From contig NC_050721.1 of the NCBI RefSeq assembly GCF_013402915.1, forward strand, positions 558,001 to 622,000: 64,000 nt of DNA, in the 5' to 3' direction. This stretch comes from Zygotorulaspora mrakii. Its lineage: Eukaryota; Ascomycota; Saccharomycetes; Saccharomycetales; Saccharomycetaceae. Below the pieces are notes generated by a model. The model had not been told where the DNA came from and did not search any database. It was given only the letters and a program-made list of their open reading frames with translations. The first letter of the stretch is position 1, and each line of letters opens with the position of its first letter. A program made the translations under genes and the position numbers. Of this stretch, positions 59,292-64,000 are shown one piece after another.

Positions 59292-61111
59292 TCAATAAGG
59301 TACTATATCGACCTGATCTGGAGTCTCTTGTTCGAATTTTAAGCCCTTCAGCCAAACTTTTCGCATTCTAACAAGAACAAACCCCGCAGAGCCTGAACCC
59401 AGTTCAGCTAGAAGTCTAAAGAAGGTCTCCACTTTGATTTTATCTGGCTCCTCAATGCTGTTCAAACCAGCAACCAATATCGGCCATTGCAGCAGAAAAG
59501 AGCAATAAGATTTTGAGGAATCGTTAGTTGCATCAAGGAAGAAAGCCGTGTCCAGCAAATCTCTAACCATCCCCTGGACCATTTCACACTCCTTTTTCAT
59601 GTTCAGAAGTTTGGTGGATATAGTTATCAAAGAAGCTAGTGTGTATGACCGATGGACTATATCTAGCCATGAGACCGCAATTTTGTTTCCATCGATGGAT
59701 ATTATCTCAATGTTGGCGTGATTTAAATTATCTTGCCTCACATTTTTAGGATGGTACTGGTGGGTCTCTGGTATAATTCCGGCTCCACTAATAACCTGAA
59801 AACTCAGCTGTTTATTTAATCTGGCGAGCAGGTCAATAATTTTACTATAGTGCACTCGGGACTTATTCTCGTTTCGAAGCAGCTTTATCAGATCTTTCAG
59901 TGCAACGACCAGCTCCATAGAGTATCCGTGGAACAGGCTGACTCCTTCGGGGCTCACAATTTTCAACTCACGAAGAGTTGCTGCTTCCTTCTGATCGTTT
60001 GGTAGAGTTAGAAGATCGAGCTCTTCATTGGATTGCAACGTGCCGCCGTTTGCCGATACTAGGCCCGCCAAAATCTCAATAGAAGAATACCATGCCCTGC
60101 ACAACAAAAATGTCATAGATTGTGGCTTCTGGTTGGTGTAAGATTTTTTGAAAAGTAAGTCTTTAGCACCATGCAGATGAGCTCTCCATGCTTGACTTTT
60201 ATTAGATGCATTATCACATGTTAAGACTAGGATCGTCAGGAGAATGGAATCCAATTTAGAGTTGAATTGCTGATCCATCGCAGTAGTTAACGATGTTAAG
60301 CAATGTCTTAGATATGCTTTATAACTACTCAAATCTTCAGGAAGAGAAGTCTTACGATGCGATGTGCGAGCACCACAAGCCAGCAGCGCATAAAGAAGAT
60401 AGTATGAATCCCGTGCGTGAATCATTAATATATCTCTCACCGGGTTGCACGTTACCCCGTTTTCTTTTGCCTGCAAGGGCAAAATAATCTTTGAAAAATC
60501 GTTGTAGAACTCTTTCATGTAAAAATGGTTCAGGCCACTTAAGCTGATGTAGCTCATTGGTACATTGGTCTGAAATATTCTCTCACTGTCAAATGGGGGA
60601 GAACTCAGCATTATCCCGTCGGGAGTTGAGTAATGAGGTGTTGTAGATTCTGCAACAGTTGCTAATTCATCTAAATTCAGACTTATCAAATCGCTCAGAT
60701 CATTCGCCAAAATAGAGCTCCCAGGCACAGGCAGAGAGTCCTGAACTTCTTCGTCAAGAGACTGGTTCAATACAGAGTTGTTTTCCGAGAAATACAGCAG
60801 GGGGCTTAGTAGATTGCTCCTGGCATTAGCCATATCATCTTGATGTCTTTCAAGATCCTTGAAAACTTCATTTCCCATACTATGTCTGTTGTTTGTCTTG
60901 GTATTATATTGACATCGCTTGTTTAGTCTATCGCATTGCCAGCAAACCGGCTGTTCTTCATCGCACTATTACAATATAAGGTGTTAGTTGCAACCTTCGC
61001 TATCTAATAATGAAGTAGTCGTACGTCACATACTTTAATTTTTCTTCGTTTGCACTCCTTGCAGCCGTTGTGGCTATATTTTTTGGTTCGTTTCCTAATT
61101 ACTCTAGCCAT
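59292..61111 (-). CDS. LYS14-like zinc-cluster transcription factor, spliced
   Basis: Two exons encode 583 residues. Exon 1 (61034-61111) gives 26 residues and ends after KRRKIK. Exon 2 (59292-60965) resumes with CDEEQPVCWQC. Together they make a complete Zn2Cys6 domain with Cys 17, 20, 27, 34, 37 and 44. Exon 2 alone, started at the Met at 60878, would lack the DNA-binding domain. The rest is a fungal regulator domain with HLHGAKDLLFKK, GAGIIPETHQYHP and LDIVHRSY segments, ending in VDIVPY. These resemble Lys14 (790 residues), the activator of lysine genes, but the protein is shorter. It is probably a paralogue of Lys14, and its target is unknown. The ureohydrolase gene lies upstream on the same strand. 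Confidence 0.85.
60966..61033 (-). other. Spliceosomal intron of 68 nt
   Basis: On the minus strand the intron begins GTATGT at 61033, the preferred yeast 5' splice site. A branch sequence AACTAAC (consensus TACTAAC, one mismatch) lies about 17 nt before the TAG that ends it at 60966. Removing it joins two halves of a Zn2Cys6 motif in phase 0. The intron has in-frame stops, so splicing is needed for a DNA-binding product. Confidence 0.9.
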
Positions 61112-61121
61112 CGGTAAACAT
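61104..61121 (-). promoter_or_regulatory. Overlapping upstream ORF at the LYS14-like start
   Basis: ATG at 61121 opens a five-codon frame whose TAG stop (61104-61106) lies 3 bases past the main ATG at 61111, in another frame. Ribosomes that start there would terminate just past the true start, which could dampen translation. Confidence 0.55.
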
Positions 61122-61426
61122 AGCAGCTTTTGAATTCTTGAGATTCAGCTACGGAATAGAGCTAGCTTTTCTTTTATCAGTTTCGATTTACGGCGATCGT
61201 CACATTTGTTGATACTGTCTGACCTTAATCGGTAAAATATTACCCGGTATGATTACAGCATGTAATGCAGGTTTTAGTCTTTACGCACTGAGATATGATA
61301 TATAATAAAGAGCACAAGAAGTTATTCTTAAAGTATTTCCATAGGAAACTGAATTGTGAACAAACCAGATTTTTAAAAAGCTGAGGTCTACATCGAAGTA
61401 TGGCTACATATAGAATTGCTGTTGAA
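61112..61426. promoter_or_regulatory. LYS14-like promoter with a Reb1 site
   Basis: Spacer of 315 bp between the LYS14-like start and the ureohydrolase stop. TTACCCGG, a full Reb1 core, is at 61240-61247, about 130 bp upstream of the regulator start. It may separate transcription of the two same-strand genes. Confidence 0.6.
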
Positions 61427-62755
61427 TCAGTTTTCACCAATTGAGGACTCGCCTTGTAAAACCATCAGTGAGATAATGGAGTCGGCAACTTGGGCGGCAA
61501 CAATGGAAGTGATTTCTGCAGCAGTATCGAAGGGTGGGGAAACTTCGACAACGTCTCCTCCTATAACGTTGAGGCCCTCTAATCCGTCAAGAATGGTGAG
61601 CAATTCCCGAGATGTCCATCCACCTGGTTCGACAGTCCCACTGGCAGGAGCTACGGAGGGATCCATTGAGTCGACGTCCACAGTAATATAAACAGGACCA
61701 TTTCCAACCCTTTCTTTGATTTTCCTAATTATTCCATCAGTGCCGATTCTGTCGATGTCTCTCGCCAATATTCTGTCAAATCCACAGCTGATATCGTGCT
61801 CCACATCTCTTTTTCCAGGGTAGGGACCTCTAATCGCAGCATGAATGGAAGTATCCGTCAAAAGTCCCTTTTCATGTGCCCAATGCAAGTATGTCCCATG
61901 ATTCAAAGACTGGTAATCTGTGACGTTTCCGCCGAAGTAGTATGGATTCCATGTATCCAAATGAGAGTCGAAATGGATGACGGAAACCTTCCCCCAATTC
62001 TCGTATGCAGCTTTGATAGCTGGTAAAGTAATAGTATGATCGCCACCGAGCGTGAAGATCTTGGGGTGTTTGGACTTATTCTCTTCCGTAACAGCATGCT
62101 TTCCTGCGGCTCTATTGGCTCTGTAAATTTGATCAATGGCGATTCTGTTATCAAGAGGTGTTACAGGAGGGGATCCACAATCAACAATTCTTGCCCAATT
62201 TTTATAAGGGTTTAGTTTTTCGTTATACACCGAATAAGCTGGTGCCAATCTTCTCGATCCAAGTCTAATCCCCGATGGCCCAAATCGAGCGCCCGGTCTG
62301 TACGAGACTCCCGAGTCAAATGGGGCACCGATGATAGCAATATCGAAAGGCTCCTCTTCGTACAGATCAGGATCAAAACAGCTGACCAATGGAAGATGAG
62401 CAAAAGTATCAATATATCCAAATTCTCCACCACGATAAAGGACTGCCGAGCCATTGATGTCTCTTAGATCATTGGGGTCTGGATATTCATACTCATCATG
62501 AACAGCTAAGGCGCGGTAGTGATCTGCTAGCGGAAGAGGCTCATGTTTGTCCTTAGTCATGGACATAAAATCTTCAGCGACGCCGTCCAGAAAATTACCA
62601 AAATAAGAATCTAAAAATGACTTGTTAACTGTCGGTTTAGCAGTCGCCGCTTCGGAATCTTTACAATTACAGCTGAGAGAAATTTGTTCTGAGATTGAGA
62701 AAGCACATGCGGAAGCCGCTGAAACCAACAGAAGGCAATTTTCTGAAAACTTCAT
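61427..62755 (-). CDS. Ureohydrolase, agmatinase/guanidinobutyrase type, with signal-like N-terminus
   Basis: Protein of 442 residues from the ATG at 62755; upstream codons are open only from a TTG. The manganese-binding motifs of the arginase/agmatinase superfamily are intact: GGDH at 237-240, DSHLD at 263-267 and DVDSMDP at 359-365. APFDSGVSYRPGARFGP near 144-160 marks the agmatinase-like branch rather than arginase. The expected reaction is hydrolysis of a guanidino compound to urea and an amine. In Kluyveromyces lactis a relative (GBU1) is a 4-guanidinobutyrase. The first 20 residues (MKFSENCLLLVSAASACAFS) look like a secretion signal. S. cerevisiae has only arginase (CAR1), so this gene is an addition. 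Confidence 0.88.
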   Translation of the reverse strand: MKFSENCLLLVSAASACAFSISEQISLSCNCKDSEAATAKPTVNKSFLDSYFGNFLDGVAEDFMSMTKDKHEPLPLADHYRALAVHDEYEYPDPNDLRDINGSAVLYRGGEFGYIDTFAHLPLVSCFDPDLYEEEPFDIAIIGAPFDSGVSYRPGARFGPSGIRLGSRRLAPAYSVYNEKLNPYKNWARIVDCGSPPVTPLDNRIAIDQIYRANRAAGKHAVTEENKSKHPKIFTLGGDHTITLPAIKAAYENWGKVSVIHFDSHLDTWNPYYFGGNVTDYQSLNHGTYLHWAHEKGLLTDTSIHAAIRGPYPGKRDVEHDISCGFDRILARDIDRIGTDGIIRKIKERVGNGPVYITVDVDSMDPSVAPASGTVEPGGWTSRELLTILDGLEGLNVIGGDVVEVSPPFDTAAEITSIVAAQVADSIISLMVLQGESSIGEN

Positions 62756-62933
62756 ATTGTTCGCTGGTGTGTTTCCATGACAGAACAGTTGACATAGACA
62801 CAATTCATTGGGTGGGCTTTTATATCCATCCAAATTTATTCAATGAACACTCTACTCTCTATTCATTTAATAATATCATCTCCATATCAACTTTCCCATC
62901 TAGTTTTTTGGCACTAAAGCGGAATTTCGATGT

Positions 62934-62949
62934 TCGGAAAAAATTCCGA
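62934..62949. promoter_or_regulatory. Inverted repeat with CGG/CCG ends
   Basis: TCGGAAAAAATTCCGA has 6-bp arms (TCGGAA/TTCCGA) around AAAA, giving CGG-N8-CCG. Such facing CGG triplets are the usual target form of Zn2Cys6 dimers. It is a candidate site for the nearby LYS14-like factor, although Lys14 itself prefers TCC-N3-GGA. Confidence 0.5.
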
Positions 62950-62960
62950 GTATCTGTCAG

Positions 62961-62976
62961 ATGCGCGCCCGCGCAT
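62961..62976. repeat. GC-rich inverted repeat
   Basis: ATGCGCG-CC-CGCGCAT, 7-bp arms with a 2-bp centre, in an otherwise AT-rich promoter. CGCGC cores are bound by Rsc3/Rsc30 in yeasts, so it may help clear nucleosomes. Confidence 0.55.
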
Positions 62977-63283
62977 GTCAAAGTAACAATCAATAGAGAA
63001 AGAGAGAGCGATTAGAAATTTCGTCGCTTTCTCAGATGAATGTTTGATACGCTTGGGTATGATCGGTATCTGGGGGTCCTTCTTACTTTGGAGCGGAATA
63101 TTTCGCAAAATTGTTGGCGGTTCTTCCAACAGTGGAAAGGGTGGACGATTGTTTTTTTTATTTGAAGTTTTCGCTTCATTTCACGACCTGCTCTTTTATG
63201 ATATAATTGCAGTCTGTGGGCCGACAGGGTATATTCGTTTGAATTTACTACTCAGTTGATCATTCTCGCGACATTATAGAATC

Positions 63284-64000
63284 ATGGAAACAACTCCTTT
63301 ACTTCAAAACGTAATAAGTAAGAGATCTACATCTGCACTTATTACACACGGAACTTACAATGAGCAGGAGCCTGCTGGTGATATCGTGGAAAAATTGGAT
63401 ACAAAGGACGAGGTTTGGACCATATTGAAGGCTTCGCTACCACTCGTAACTACATTTTTCCTCCAGTTCTCACTGACGATAGTATCGATTTTCTCAGTGG
63501 GACGTATTGGTAAAAATGAGCTGGCCTCTGTCTCATTGGCCATCATGACATTCAATGTCAGCGTTTCTGTGTTTAATGGAATGGCAACTTGTCTAGATAC
63601 TCTCTGTTCTCAAGCATATGGAGCAAAGCGCTATGATCTTGTCGGAATTTATTTCCAGAGATGCACCTGCATGATAATTGTTGCCTCGATTCCTTTGGTA
63701 TTGATATGGTGTTTCTCCTCACATCTTTTTCTCTTGATAGTGCAGGATCGGCAGCTAGCATTATTAGCAGAGAAATTTTTACGAGGAATGTCATTTGGTG
63801 TTCCTGGATATATCGTATTTGAAACGGGGAAGAGGTTTCTGCAGGCGCAGGGCAACTTTGTTGGTGGTCAATATTGTTTGTTCATTGCTGCACCAACAAA
63901 CATATTATTGAATTATCTGCTAGTGTGGAATGAAAAACTTAGTATAGGGCTTCTTGGAGCGCCATTGGCGACTTCCATCTCCTACTGGCTGATGAGCATC
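63284..64000 (+). CDS. MATE-family efflux transporter, 5' part only
   Basis: The frame opens at the ATG at 63284 and runs off the window after 239 codons. The first 45 residues are hydrophilic. Hydrophobic segments follow near 46-72 (ILKASLPLVTTFFLQFSLTIVSIF), 82-102, 130-150, and further on. The motif CLDTLCSQAYGAKRYDLVGIYFQR near 103-126 is the MATE signature after the second helix. Likely relatives in S. cerevisiae are ERC1 (YHR032W) and YDR338C. Family members export small metabolites by cation antiport. It is divergent from the ureohydrolase gene. Confidence 0.9.
   Translation, partial: METTPLLQNVISKRSTSALITHGTYNEQEPAGDIVEKLDTKDEVWTILKASLPLVTTFFLQFSLTIVSIFSVGRIGKNELASVSLAIMTFNVSVSVFNGMATCLDTLCSQAYGAKRYDLVGIYFQRCTCMIIVASIPLVLIWCFSSHLFLLIVQDRQLALLAEKFLRGMSFGVPGYIVFETGKRFLQAQGNFVGGQYCLFIAAPTNILLNYLLVWNEKLSIGLLGAPLATSISYWLMSI

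Larger units (their letters stand above)
62756..63283. promoter_or_regulatory. Divergent promoter ureohydrolase / MATE transporter
   Basis: Spacer of 528 bp between divergent starts. It contains two inverted repeats, at 62934-62949 and 62961-62976, about 200 bp from the ureohydrolase start, and a polypurine run near 62998-63010. The first fits a zinc-cluster dimer site (CGG-N8-CCG). Confidence 0.55.

Noticed and set aside
60879..60965. Start of the LYS14-like protein at the Met at 60878
   Set aside because: The codons upstream encode the second half of the zinc cluster and end at a splice acceptor, so the Met is internal.
61427..62755. CAR1 arginase
   Set aside because: The motif context matches agmatinase/guanidinobutyrase enzymes, and the signal-like N-terminus is unlike arginase.
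1..64000. Transposons, solo LTRs, CRISPR arrays or viral insertions
   Set aside because: No reverse transcriptase, integrase, transposase frame, paired LTR ends or spaced repeat array was seen.

Overview
This window is gene-dense nuclear DNA from a budding yeast of the family Saccharomycetaceae. Nearly every open frame has a recognisable Saccharomyces cerevisiae counterpart. Spacers are short, splicing is rare and one tRNA-Phe carries a short intron. Genes that lie in paired regions of the S. cerevisiae genome are interleaved here in single copy: YOL066-YOL077 with YDL040-YDL047, then YGR072-YGR078 with YBR137-YBR139, then YDR314-YDR316 with YHR067-YHR071. There is one SIR2/HST1 gene. This is the order expected of a lineage that did not pass through the whole-genome duplication. 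Zygosaccharomyces, Torulaspora, Lachancea and Kluyveromyces all fit, and I cannot name the species.

Layout. Positions 1-9.2 kb hold the 3' part of RIB2, then NAT1, RTG1, SIR2/HST1, PRP11 and NUF2. A flavin monooxygenase-like gene at 9.5 kb is inserted between NUF2 and NBA1, which are neighbours in S. cerevisiae. Positions 11.5-17.7 kb hold NBA1, MTF2, FAD1, MRP10, SDH5 and NPC2. A 1.3 kb gap without a recognisable gene follows, then SIT4, THP1 and UPF3, a Mpv17/PMP22-like gene, SMD1, PRP38, MRPL25, PEX8, DSC2 and PAC10. Positions 30-47 kb hold a full-size ABCG transporter (YOL075C), YBR137W, an HDR1-like gene, MDM20, BRX1, ATP19, ATG42 and GDE1. Positions 47-58.5 kb hold a small RRM-like gene, RAD34, HTD2, IPK1, DYS1, OMS1, RRP4, TRM5 and PCL5.

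The last 5.5 kb departs from the S. cerevisiae order. It holds an 11-bp tandem repeat that begins in the PCL5 stop codon, a tRNA-Phe(GAA) gene, a LYS14-like zinc-cluster regulator, a ureohydrolase of the agmatinase/guanidinobutyrase type with a signal-like N-terminus, and the start of a MATE transporter.

Most genes are housekeeping: protein N-terminal acetylation (NAT1, MDM20), splicing (PRP11, SMD1, PRP38), ribosome and RNA processing (BRX1, RRP4, TRM5), mitochondrial function, peroxisome and vacuole. The most interesting material is at the right end. A previously hidden 68-nt intron splits the zinc cluster of the LYS14-like regulator. That gene lies beside the ureohydrolase and the MATE transporter, which may form a small guanidino-compound catabolic locus (inference). 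Other points worth checking are a probable frame disruption near the 3' end of RAD34, a PEX8 without a C-terminal peroxisomal signal, and RRPE/PAC promoter elements at BRX1 and between RRP4 and TRM5.
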